From positions 1 through 64,000 of the forward strand of contig JAOAIJ010000026.1 of the NCBI GenBank assembly GCA_026414765.1: a DNA stretch of 64,000 nucleotides. Direction: 5' to 3'. Positions 15,816-23,375 of the stretch are shown one piece after another; position 1 is the stretch's first letter, and the number at the start of each line of letters is the position of its first letter. Both the position numbers and the translations under genes were made by a program. Source of the DNA: Clostridia bacterium. Its GTDB lineage: Bacteria; Bacillota; Clostridia; Acetivibrionales; DSM-27016. The notes beneath the pieces were generated by a model, which worked only from the letters and a program-made list of their open reading frames with translations, was not told the DNA's origin and searched no databases.

Positions 15816-16805
15816 ATGAAACTGTTGGTTTATGGTGCCGGAGTCATCGGTACTACATATGCATGGAAACTTGATGAAGCAGGGCATGATGTTACTATCT
15901 TTGTACGTAAGGAAATGAAAAAACATATTGAAGAAAACGGATTTATATTGGAATATTTGGACACTGCTGATAAAAAGAAAGAAAGAGTGAGAAAAGCATA
16001 CTTCCCAAAAGTAACAGACGCTTTGTCACCTGATGACGGTTATGAGCTCATTATCGCTGCAGTTAAATATAATCAATTGAGCGGAATATTACCAGATCTT
16101 GCAGAAAATGCGGGCGAAGCGAATATTCTCTTTTTTCAGAATAATTGGTCCGAGTTTGATATGATAGAAAAGTATGTAAAACCAGAGAATTATTTATTGG
16201 GTTTCCCTGCTATGGTGGGTGGAGGAAGAGAAGGAAACAAAATCAATTGTATAATATTCAGAGAATCGTATTCCAGTACGATGCTCGGTGAAAAAGACGG
16301 AAAGAGGACACCCAGGCTGAGCAGAGTATATAAAGTGATGAAAAGTGCAGGTATGAAGCCGGAGATATCAGATTGCCCGGTAGATTGGCTTGCAACCCAT
16401 TACATAATGCAGGCGTCAGGCATTGGTGCTTTTCTGAAAGCCGGAAGCTATAGCTCGTTTGCTGCCAGCAGGCAGTTAATCAGAGAGTCGATAATGGCGC
16501 ACCGGGAGGGGTTGAATGTATGTAAGGTAAGAGGATTTGACCCTAAAAAGATATTTATGTCAAGAATGTATTATTTTCCGATGTTTTTGATTTTGCCAGT
16601 TCTAAGTATGTTTTACAAAAGTGAAACCACCAGGATGATGGTAGAGGGACATATGGCTAAAGGCATGGATGAAATGATTGACGGGTTCTATAGAGTACTG
16701 GGTGACGGTGAACGCTTGGGGATAAATATGCCTTACTGGGAGCAGTTTAAGAGATATGTGGATGAGTATTATCAAAGAATTCTTCAAACTGGTACATCAT
16801 GCTAA
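15816..16805 (+). CDS. Ketopantoate reductase family (ApbA/PanE-like) oxidoreductase
   Basis: N-terminal NAD(P)-binding MKLLVYGAGVIGTTYAWKL (GxGxxG) with the central domain II..AVKYNQL and C-terminal helical domain. At 329 residues it is slightly longer than PanE (about 300). PanE reduces 2-dehydropantoate to pantoate in CoA synthesis. Here control by TetR and divergence in the substrate domain suggest another substrate, as in many regulated paralogues. Confidence 0.78.
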   Translation: MKLLVYGAGVIGTTYAWKLDEAGHDVTIFVRKEMKKHIEENGFILEYLDTADKKKERVRKAYFPKVTDALSPDDGYELIIAAVKYNQLSGILPDLAENAGEANILFFQNNWSEFDMIEKYVKPENYLLGFPAMVGGGREGNKINCIIFRESYSSTMLGEKDGKRTPRLSRVYKVMKSAGMKPEISDCPVDWLATHYIMQASGIGAFLKAGSYSSFAASRQLIRESIMAHREGLNVCKVRGFDPKKIFMSRMYYFPMFLILPVLSMFYKSETTRMMVEGHMAKGMDEMIDGFYRVLGDGERLGINMPYWEQFKRYVDEYYQRILQTGTSC

Positions 16806-16836
16806 ATAAATGAGGGCAAGGGAAAGGGCAGAACAC

Positions 16837-17733
16837 ATGTATTTTCTTTACAAGCTGATAGCAGGATTATTTCAAAAAAAACAGCCTGTTAGAGCTATGA
16901 AGTATTACGCTAAGGCATATGGTTTCTTAAAAGGAAAAAAGGATGTCGGGCTTCTGATGAATATGGCACTTTTATACGATCAAACAGGAGAATATGTTAA
17001 AGCAGAAGAAAAGTATAATGAGATATTGAGAATTAATCCTGAGGAATCCGCAGCTTATTATGGCCTGGGAGTTTTATTCGATAACAGCAGGCAGTTTGAT
17101 AAAGCTATCAGCTGTTATAGTAGGGCTATAGAAATAAGTCCCCGGTACAGTAAAGCTTACTTCTTTCTTGCAAATATTTTTGATGAGACAGGAGATAAAA
17201 GCAAAGCTATATACAATTATAAAAAGGCAATTGAAAACGATCCCGGATATTTCTGGGCTTACAACAATCTAGGTGCTATTTATGAAGAGATGAACCAGAA
17301 TGATCTCGCTTTACACACTTTTAAAGAGTGTATAAAAATTGATCCCTATCATTACAAAGCATTATTCAATATAGGGGTTGTATATGAAAAATTAGGGCAT
17401 AGGGATAAAGCAATAGAGAACTACAAGCTATCAATCGCTATAAATCCCAGTTATCCTTATAGCTATCTTAATCTTGCTGTTATATATAGAAGTGCAGGAG
17501 ATTTTACAAATGCAGTAAATGTGATAACACAAGGGATTGATAACAATAGGGACTCGTCCTTTCTATATTACAACAGGGCTTGTTTTTATATCCACATGAA
17601 TATGCTTGATGAGTCTTTCTGTGATCTTGTTAAAGCAACTGAACTCAGTCCGGGACTGATAGAATATATGAAAGAGGATAAAGAGCTTGATCCGGTAAAG
17701 GAAATGGTAAAGTACAGGGAGAAATGGCATTGA
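16837..17733 (+). CDS. Tetratricopeptide-repeat protein
   Basis: About seven TPR units of 34 residues span nearly all of the 298-residue protein (for example YYGLGVLFDNSRQFDKAISC, AYNNLGAIYEEMNQNDLALH, ALFNIGVVYEKLGHRDKAIE). No signal peptide or enzyme domain is present, so it is a cytoplasmic scaffold for protein-protein contacts. ATG 16837 has AAGGG upstream; ATG 16810 lacks a ribosome binding site. It is the last gene of the TetR operon by spacing, though its role there is unclear. Confidence 0.82.
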   Translation: MYFLYKLIAGLFQKKQPVRAMKYYAKAYGFLKGKKDVGLLMNMALLYDQTGEYVKAEEKYNEILRINPEESAAYYGLGVLFDNSRQFDKAISCYSRAIEISPRYSKAYFFLANIFDETGDKSKAIYNYKKAIENDPGYFWAYNNLGAIYEEMNQNDLALHTFKECIKIDPYHYKALFNIGVVYEKLGHRDKAIENYKLSIAINPSYPYSYLNLAVIYRSAGDFTNAVNVITQGIDNNRDSSFLYYNRACFYIHMNMLDESFCDLVKATELSPGLIEYMKEDKELDPVKEMVKYREKWH

Positions 17734-17782
17734 TCATCAAATGTAGATATTGATAATGCAGAGTGTAGAGTTTAAAAATGTG

Positions 17783-17811
17783 TTGACATTGTACACGAAG
17801 TGTGTTAAGAT
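17783..17811 (+). promoter_or_regulatory. SigA promoter of the riboswitch transcript
   Basis: TTGACA (17783-17788), 17-base spacer, TAAGAT (17806-17811). The predicted start is around 17818, directly at the beginning of the riboswitch. The spacer contains ACACGAAGTGT, a small inverted repeat. Confidence 0.8.
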
Positions 17812-17820
17812 ACTACTTAG

Positions 17821-17915
17821 TAAAGGGGAGTAGCTGTAAGTTATAAAGTCAACAACCGGCTTGAGAATATGGCCTGGCTTTATACTCCTGGTGGAATGCA
17901 AGACCTTTAACGTTA
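17821..17915 (+). ncRNA. yybP-ykoY manganese riboswitch aptamer
   Basis: The conserved 5' strand AAAGGGGAGTAGC and the 3' strand GCAAGACCTTT form P1 and the Mn-binding loop as in characterised yybP-ykoY RNAs. TATAAAG and CTTTATA form the second helix around the TCAACAACCGGC/GGCCTGG internal region. The 3' strand of P1 is also the 5' half of the terminator stem that follows, so ligand binding would free the transcript from termination (ON switch), as known for this class. Confidence 0.88.
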
Positions 17916-17945
17916 TCTGTACAGGTAATGTTAAAGGTCTTTTTG
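17909..17945 (+). terminator. Riboswitch-controlled terminator
   Basis: AAGACCTTTAAC and GTTAAAGGTCTT form a 12-bp stem followed by TTT. It shares the AAGACCTTT segment with aptamer helix P1, giving a mutually exclusive fold. Confidence 0.87.
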
Positions 17946-17959
17946 TATATAGCTATACG

Positions 17960-18367
17960 ATGAATTTTAGCCTTTTATTATCATACCTGATATCGGGGGT
18001 ATTGCTCGTGGGGATTTTGTCCTTAATCTATGAATTTTCTATACAGGGGGATATTATGAGTAACGTATTGGGAAAAGAATGTTATGTGCTTCACTTGATA
18101 AAGAAAAACGGAGAATTGGATGTAAGATGGATCGATAAAGGCAAAATAAGATATGGGGACTATAAACTGTACATATACGAAAAAGATGAGATTTACTTTA
18201 AAGAAGCAATAGAGAATATTTATGTCAAGAGAGTAGGCAATGTAATTCTTATAAATACAAGAGACAACACAAACAGGTTTGAAGTAGTTGTTAAGAACAT
18301 CTGGAATAATACGGAGATTGTTGATTTAGGGCTAATAAACACTATACTGAACAGAAATACAGTGTAA
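17960..18367 (+). CDS. Unknown small membrane-anchored protein under Mn riboswitch
   Basis: The frame encodes one transmembrane helix (SLLLSYLISGVLLVGILSLI) followed by a basic soluble domain of about 100 residues rich in beta strands (ECYVLHLIKKNGELDVRWID, .. RVGNVILINTRDNTNRFEVV). The start is uncertain: ATG 17960 has no ribosome binding site, GTG 18009 has a modest one, and ATG 18056 has the best (AGGGGGAT) but would omit the helix. It does not resemble MntP, P-type ATPase or TerC-like genes usually controlled by this riboswitch. Function unknown; a role in Mn handling is inferred only from the riboswitch. Confidence 0.65.
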   Translation: MNFSLLLSYLISGVLLVGILSLIYEFSIQGDIMSNVLGKECYVLHLIKKNGELDVRWIDKGKIRYGDYKLYIYEKDEIYFKEAIENIYVKRVGNVILINTRDNTNRFEVVVKNIWNNTEIVDLGLINTILNRNTV

Positions 18368-18509
18368 ATAAAAGTTATCAATTGCTGATGATGACATAGT
18401 GTGTTCCTTCCCTTACCTTAACAGGAAGCAATTTATTATTGATTCGCGAGTAGTATTTTGTTAACATAGAAAAAAAGTAATACTGTTTTTTCGGTTGGGC
18501 GGGCAAATT

Positions 18510-18586
18510 GCCTGCTTCAAGATTTTAGCAGACTTCTGGGGCGGGAAGTTTATATAAACTTACCTGCCTTTTCTATTGAAGCAGGC
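18510..18586 (+). ncRNA. Structured leader candidate
   Basis: An outer 11-bp helix (GCCTGCTTCAA / TTGAAGCAGGC) encloses an inner hairpin (GGCGGG .. CCTGCC around the palindrome AAGTTTATATAAACTT). No T-run follows, so it is not a plain terminator. It ends 36 bases before the glycoside-hydrolase-like gene. It matches no riboswitch class that I know. Confidence 0.5.
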
Positions 18587-18622
18587 TACAATTCAAAAAT
18601 AAAAATCGGGGGTTACATACTA

Positions 18623-19846
18623 ATGAAAAAAAGTCTTGTCAGATGCATATCATTATCGGTATTAGTTAGTCTGGTCGCATTATCATCTGTTGCATGCAAT
18701 ACAAGCACAAAACCTACAGGCGCAAATCAAAACCAAATCACTGCTGTTCCGGTCAATGTCCAGAATCCCGCAAAAGGTACAAAGACTCAAGAACCAAAAA
18801 ACACTCAAAACGATTCTGCTAAAAATGAAAATGAACCGTTTAAGAACTCAGGGAAAAAAAGAGTTAAGGCCAAAGGTCTTTACCTGACTGCAACGTCAGC
18901 TGGGACCAGGCTCAAGCATTATGTCGATTTAGCCAATACAACGGAAATAAACAGTTATGTCATCGATTTGAAAAACGATTACGGTACAGTGTGTTTCGAT
19001 TCACAAAATCCATTAGCTAAAGAAATCGGGGCTATTGAAAAGAGATATGATATTGATAAGGTCATAAAGGAACTCCATGATAATAATATCTATGCTATAG
19101 CCAGGATTGTTTGTTTTAAAGATCCTATTCTTGCAAAGAGCAAACCCGAGCTTGCAATAAAGAATAAGGATGGAGGACTATATGTTCACAATAAAATGAA
19201 TTGGGTGAACGCATATAACAAGGAAGCATGGCAGTATAATATAGATTTGGCGAAAGAAGCACTTGCAAAGGGGTTTGATGAAGTACAGTTTGACTATATC
19301 AGATTTCCTGACGGTAAAAAGAGTGAGATGTTTTTTGGTGATATAGGAGGAAAGAAAAAAAGTGAAGCAGTTAATGAATTTTTAGCTTATGCAAGACAGC
19401 AAATGCCGGACGCAATACTGGCAGGTGACGTGTTTGCCATAATATGTGAAAGCCCGGGGGATACTGAAGGCATTGGGCAGATTTGGGAAGAGGTCGGAAA
19501 GAATCTGGATTATGTATGTCCTATGGCTTATCCTTCGCATTATGCAACAGGTCAGATAGTGAATAAAGTGAAATTCTCAAAACCTGATTTGGATCCGTAT
19601 GGGGTAATAAAAAATACACTTTTAAAGGCAAAAGCAAGACTGGACAAGGTAGAAGGACACAAACCAATACTGAGGACATACTTGCAGGACTTCACAGCGA
19701 CATGGATAGGTAAGGGCAACTGGCAATACTATGAGGATGCACAGATTAAGCAGCAGATACAGGGCGTATATGATGCGGGATATGAAGAATGGTTCCTATG
19801 GGATCCTATGAATAAATATAGAGAAGATGCTTTTAAAAAAGAATAA
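18623..19846 (+). CDS. Putative glycoside hydrolase lipoprotein (DUF4015/COG1306 family)
   Basis: N-terminal lipoprotein signal with Cys near residue 25 (VALSSVACN), then a Lys/Asn/Thr-rich linker to about residue 80. The TIM-barrel domain follows: KRVKAKGLYLTATSAG, NSYVIDLKNDYG, ARIVCFKDP, FDEVQFDYIRFPDG (family signature with likely catalytic Asp), DYVCPMAYPSHY, and WFLWDPMNKY. The family is predicted to be glycosidase-like but has no settled substrate. It is anchored on the outer face of the membrane. A convergent terminator follows. Confidence 0.85.
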   Translation: MKKSLVRCISLSVLVSLVALSSVACNTSTKPTGANQNQITAVPVNVQNPAKGTKTQEPKNTQNDSAKNENEPFKNSGKKRVKAKGLYLTATSAGTRLKHYVDLANTTEINSYVIDLKNDYGTVCFDSQNPLAKEIGAIEKRYDIDKVIKELHDNNIYAIARIVCFKDPILAKSKPELAIKNKDGGLYVHNKMNWVNAYNKEAWQYNIDLAKEALAKGFDEVQFDYIRFPDGKKSEMFFGDIGGKKKSEAVNEFLAYARQQMPDAILAGDVFAIICESPGDTEGIGQIWEEVGKNLDYVCPMAYPSHYATGQIVNKVKFSKPDLDPYGVIKNTLLKAKARLDKVEGHKPILRTYLQDFTATWIGKGNWQYYEDAQIKQQIQGVYDAGYEEWFLWDPMNKYREDAFKKE

Positions 19847-19852
19847 GGTATG

Positions 19853-19895
19853 AATAAAGCCTAAACACAAGTTGAATTGTGTTTTAGGCTTTATT
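19853..19895. terminator. Bidirectional terminator
   Basis: AATAAAGCCTAAACACAA pairs with TTGTGTTTTAGGCTTTATTT (one bulge). It sits between convergent genes and overlaps the end of the antiporter gene. Confidence 0.85.
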
Positions 19896-21141
19896 TGCTT
19901 ATACCTGCCTCTTCAGGCAGAAGAATAGGTTTCATTTTATCAGATATATACTTAAAACCATTTTTAAAGAACTTAGGTAGAATGAAGGAAATGAACCTTA
20001 GTACATACTTGGAGTTTTTCATGGCTATGGGTGCAATCAGTGTCATAATGAAAACATACACTCCGGTAAACTGATATAGAGATTCATCAATAGCTCCGCT
20101 TGTATAACCTATGGTGGCAAATATCAATGAATACTCGCCTCGGGCTATCATGCTCGTTCCTATGGCTACAGCACTTTTAGAAGAAAAGCCGCTGAAGTAT
20201 GCTGAAGAGGAAGTTATCAGGATTTCTCCCAAAACTGTTACCGGGACAGCAATAGCTATTAACCATAATATATCGGGAACCTGTCTGGGATCCAGCAGCA
20301 TACCGAATGAAATAAAAAATACTGTGAGAAAAATATCCTTAAATGCAGCGACCGTTCTGTGAAGTCTTTCTTCAACATCATAGCTGACAATTACCATACC
20401 GAACAGGAAGGCACCTGCTGCAGAAGCCAGACCCAAGTACGTAGCCAGTGACCCGACAAGCAGTATGATACCTATCATAAATGCAGTAAAAAGCTCCTGC
20501 GAATCTATCCGCGTCAAAACATCTATAAATTTGTTTATGATGAAAATACCTGCAAGAATAAAAACACTATAGAATACGATTGACTTTACAACAAGTAAGG
20601 ATATCGTACCGATTTCAACATGGTTAAAAGCTGCAAAGCTCGATAGTATGCCCAAAAGTACAATAGCAAAGAAATCCTCAAAAACCATTACTCCCATCAG
20701 GACTTCGGACTCTTTGGAGGCAGTCCTTTTCATGTCAAATAGAAGCTTGGCTACGACTCCGCTGCTGCTTAAAGCGATGATTCCTGCAAAAAAAAGCTTC
20801 TCCTTGAAAGCAAACTGCAGGATAGAACCCAGTATAAGGCCTAAAATAAGGTTAAATACGATTTCATACGTACCAATAAAGAAAACGGAATTTTTTATTC
20901 GCCTGAATTTATTTATTGAAAATTCTATACCAAGAAAGAACATAAGAAATACGATTCCAAGCTCTGATAAATTGCTCAATGCTTTTGTATCGTGTATGAT
21001 GCCGAAAACATTAGGGCCGATCAATACCCCGGTTATTATATATCCTATTATTACAGACTGGTTTATTTTCTTCATCAGTAACGCTGCAAAGAATCCTAAA
21101 AACAGGACTATGCCCAAATCAAATAGTATGCTGGTATGCAT
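19891..21141 (-). CDS. khtU: Cation:proton antiporter, CPA2 family (KhtU-like)
   Basis: 416 residues with about 12 hydrophobic helices and the CPA2 hallmarks GYIITGVLIGPNVFG, SSSGVVAKLL, FFISFGMLLDP and SMIARGEYSLI. There is no C-terminal TrkA domain; instead the next gene upstream encodes a separate RCK_C-type subunit, as in the B. subtilis KhtTU K+/H+ antiporter. It would export K+ (or related cations) in exchange for protons. The symbol is by analogy of architecture. Confidence 0.82.
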   Translation of the reverse strand: MHTSILFDLGIVLFLGFFAALLMKKINQSVIIGYIITGVLIGPNVFGIIHDTKALSNLSELGIVFLMFFLGIEFSINKFRRIKNSVFFIGTYEIVFNLILGLILGSILQFAFKEKLFFAGIIALSSSGVVAKLLFDMKRTASKESEVLMGVMVFEDFFAIVLLGILSSFAAFNHVEIGTISLLVVKSIVFYSVFILAGIFIINKFIDVLTRIDSQELFTAFMIGIILLVGSLATYLGLASAAGAFLFGMVIVSYDVEERLHRTVAAFKDIFLTVFFISFGMLLDPRQVPDILWLIAIAVPVTVLGEILITSSSAYFSGFSSKSAVAIGTSMIARGEYSLIFATIGYTSGAIDESLYQFTGVYVFIMTLIAPIAMKNSKYVLRFISFILPKFFKNGFKYISDKMKPILLPEEAGISK

Positions 21142-21177
21142 TTTGCCTCCTTAATATAAACAGTTAAGTAAATATGA

Positions 21178-21654
21178 CTACCGGATTATAGCAAGAAAAT
21201 CCTTAAATCTTTCGGGTTTACCGATAACAACGCAGGTATCACCCTCCTGGAATATATAGTCGGAGCTTGGATTTGGTATATAATTGTCATCCCTCAAAAT
21301 TGCTATGATGGATACCTGGGTTTTTTTCCTTATTCCCAAACCACCTATAGCTTTACCGATAACCGGTGAATCCTTTTCTATCTTGTACCAGTCTATACGT
21401 ATACCTTCAAGGGCAAGCTCCAGGTTTTCGACTGCTTTAGGTTTGAACATTACACCTGATAAAAATCCTCCAAGCCTTCTGGCTTCTTCATCAAGTAGGG
21501 TAACACTTGCCTGTGGATCTCCCTCTTTGTCCATGATGTATAATTCGCGTTTCCCATCATGGTGGATTACAAGCACAAGCTTCTCTTTTGAATATGTCGT
21601 ACAGCTGATTTTTTTTCCTATACCCGGCAAATCTGATTCACTGAAAAATGACAT
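21178..21654 (-). CDS. khtT: Antiporter regulatory subunit with RCK_C/TrkA_C domain (KhtT-like)
   Basis: 158 residues: an N-terminal domain (MSFFSESDLPGIGKKISCTT) and a C-terminal TrkA_C domain (residues about 75-158, IEKDSPVIGKAIGGLGIRKK .. VVIGKPERFKDFL). In B. subtilis the equivalent KhtT controls KhtU in response to pH and binds c-di-AMP. The order regulatory subunit then transporter, 36 bases apart, matches that operon. Confidence 0.82.
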   Translation of the reverse strand: MSFFSESDLPGIGKKISCTTYSKEKLVLVIHHDGKRELYIMDKEGDPQASVTLLDEEARRLGGFLSGVMFKPKAVENLELALEGIRIDWYKIEKDSPVIGKAIGGLGIRKKTQVSIIAILRDDNYIPNPSSDYIFQEGDTCVVIGKPERFKDFLAIIR

Positions 21655-21787
21655 AGCATAACCTCCTGATGAAATGTTGGTTTTATGGTATGAATAAATG
21701 TTATAATATTTTTGTAACTTTCCTTTATTCTATCAGAAATATTATTATTTATAAATACAAATAGTATTCTAAAGAGAGGTGTTATTG

Positions 21788-22192
21788 TTGAAAATCGTAA
21801 TTATCGGGTGTGGACGGGTTGGAAGCAAGCTTGCCTGCCAGCTTGCACATGAAGGCAATGATGTGGCTGTTATAGACAGGAATCCACTGGCTTTTGACAA
21901 GCTGCAAAATAACTTGGCCGTGAATATGATTGTAGGGACAGGTATTGACGAGGATGTAATGATTAATGCGGGTGTAAAGGATGCTGATGCTGTTATTTCG
22001 GTTGCAAAGGGAGACAACACAAATATAATGGCAGGTCAGATTGCCAAGTTTCTGTTTAATGTTCCTAAGGTTATAGTAAGGATTGTTGACCCGAAGAGTA
22101 AAAAGTTCTATGAAGATGAACTCGGATTGACTTGCTATTGTCCTACTGAAGTCAGCTCGAATAATTATCTGAAAATTTTAGGGGGGATATAG
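21788..22192 (+). CDS. TrkA-N (RCK_N) NAD-binding protein
   Basis: 134 residues: KIVIIGCGRVGSKLACQLAH (GxGxxG), DRNPLAF, VGTGIDEDVMINAGV, AVISVAKGDNTNIMAGQIAK. Only the N-terminal RCK domain is present, without TrkA_C. TTG 21788 is chosen because AGAGAGGTG precedes it. It overlaps in function with the full-length TrkA two bases downstream; together they could form a hetero-oligomeric gating ring for a Trk/Ktr K+ channel encoded elsewhere. Confidence 0.83.
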   Translation: MKIVIIGCGRVGSKLACQLAHEGNDVAVIDRNPLAFDKLQNNLAVNMIVGTGIDEDVMINAGVKDADAVISVAKGDNTNIMAGQIAKFLFNVPKVIVRIVDPKSKKFYEDELGLTCYCPTEVSSNNYLKILGGI

Positions 22193-22194
22193 TT

Positions 22195-22863
22195 ATGTAT
22201 GTAATAGTTGTCGGTGCAGGACAGGTTGGATACTATCTGACAAAAAACCTCCTATCAAAAGGATATGAAGTAACACTGGTTGACTGGGATTACAACCGGG
22301 TACAATTACTGGATCAGGAGTTGGGTGGAAACGTTATGTATGCCTCCGGTTCATCTATAGACGGACTCGAGAAAGCGGGTTGTGCTAGGGCAGATGTTAT
22401 AGTAGCAGTTACGGGTGATGATGAAGACAACCTGGTAATATGCCAGCTGGGAAAAAGGTACTTTAAGGTTTCCAAAGCCATAGCAAGAATAAATAACCCT
22501 AAAAATGAAAGAGTTTTCAGAGAATTGGGAGTAGGTACAACAATCAGTGGGACAACATCCATATCGGAGGCCATTGAGAGATACGTTGCAAAACAGCAGT
22601 TAACTACACTCCTGACATTCGATCATAATGAAATGGCTCTTGTAGAGGCTGAGCTGCAGCAAGATTCTCCAGTAGTAGGGAAAAAGATATGTGAGATTTC
22701 TCTTCCATATGAGTGCATTATAGCAATGATATTAAGAGGAAGAAATGTTGTTTTTGCTAAAGGTGATACAGTACTTGAAGCTAAAGATATGGTCATAGCC
22801 ATTTCCACACAGAAAGAGCAGGAGAATCTGAAGACTGTTCTACTCGGCAGCTCGGAGGTGTAG
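22195..22863 (+). CDS. TrkA-family potassium uptake regulatory protein
   Basis: 222 residues with RCK_N (MYVIVVGAGQVGYYLTKNLL .. VTGDDEDNLVICQLGKRYF) and TrkA_C (residues about 135-222, ALVEAELQQDSPVVGKKICE). It is a cytosolic nucleotide-binding regulator of K+ uptake channels. It starts two bases after the previous stop and ends three bases before the Usp gene, a tight operon. Confidence 0.88.
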   Translation: MYVIVVGAGQVGYYLTKNLLSKGYEVTLVDWDYNRVQLLDQELGGNVMYASGSSIDGLEKAGCARADVIVAVTGDDEDNLVICQLGKRYFKVSKAIARINNPKNERVFRELGVGTTISGTTSISEAIERYVAKQQLTTLLTFDHNEMALVEAELQQDSPVVGKKICEISLPYECIIAMILRGRNVVFAKGDTVLEAKDMVIAISTQKEQENLKTVLLGSSEV

Positions 22864-22866
22864 CTG

Positions 22867-23280
22867 ATGGCATATAAAAATATTCTTATACCTACTGATG
22901 GTACTCTGGTAAGTGAAACTATCATTGATTTCATATGCTCTATACAAAAGGTAATGAATGCGGTCATTAATGTGGTTTACGTCATAGAAGTACCCAGAAA
23001 CCTGCCTTTGGGAGCACAGATCCCTGAGAAGGCAGAAGTAGCTCAAACAGCGATAAACCGAGTCAGAGAAATCGCAGAAAAACATGATGTTCAGGTAAAT
23101 ACTTCAATAATATACGCAAGGACGGCTGAAGACAGTATACTTTCTACAGCCCAGGAACTTAAGTGTGATGTAATTGCAATCGCGCAGGATAATCAGAAAC
23201 TGAGGATTTTTTCCAATACTACATCAAATATATATCAGAGATCAAAGTGCAGTGTTTGGCTTTTTAACAATAAAGGTTAG
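22867..23280 (+). CDS. Universal stress protein, UspA family
   Basis: 137 residues: YKNILIPTDGTLVSETIIDF, central VVYVIEVPRNL, then the C-terminal part CDVIAIAQDNQKLRIFSNTT .. KCSVWLFN. The ATP-binding loop G-x2-G-x9-G-S is not conserved (RIFSNTTSN), so it is probably a non-ATP-binding type. Usp proteins often accompany ion transporters, which fits this K+ operon. Confidence 0.82.
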   Translation: MAYKNILIPTDGTLVSETIIDFICSIQKVMNAVINVVYVIEVPRNLPLGAQIPEKAEVAQTAINRVREIAEKHDVQVNTSIIYARTAEDSILSTAQELKCDVIAIAQDNQKLRIFSNTTSNIYQRSKCSVWLFNNKG

Positions 23281-23303
23281 ATTGCACATGTTTCTTTAAG
23301 TAA

Positions 23304-23349
23304 AGTAAATGGGCAATATGATGGTTTTACATCATACTGCCCATTTTAT
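23304..23349 (+). terminator. Terminator of the trkA-usp operon
   Basis: AAATGGGCAATATGATG pairs with CATCATACTGCCCATTTT around GTTTTA. Confidence 0.85.
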
Positions 23350-23375
23350 TAATTGTATTTTTTTGTTTGAATACA

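Noticed and set aside
20648-21154. 168-residue plus-strand frame opposite the antiporter gene
   Set aside because: Antisense to the transmembrane helices of the antiporter; low-complexity Ser/Lys/Ile composition is typical of a shadow.
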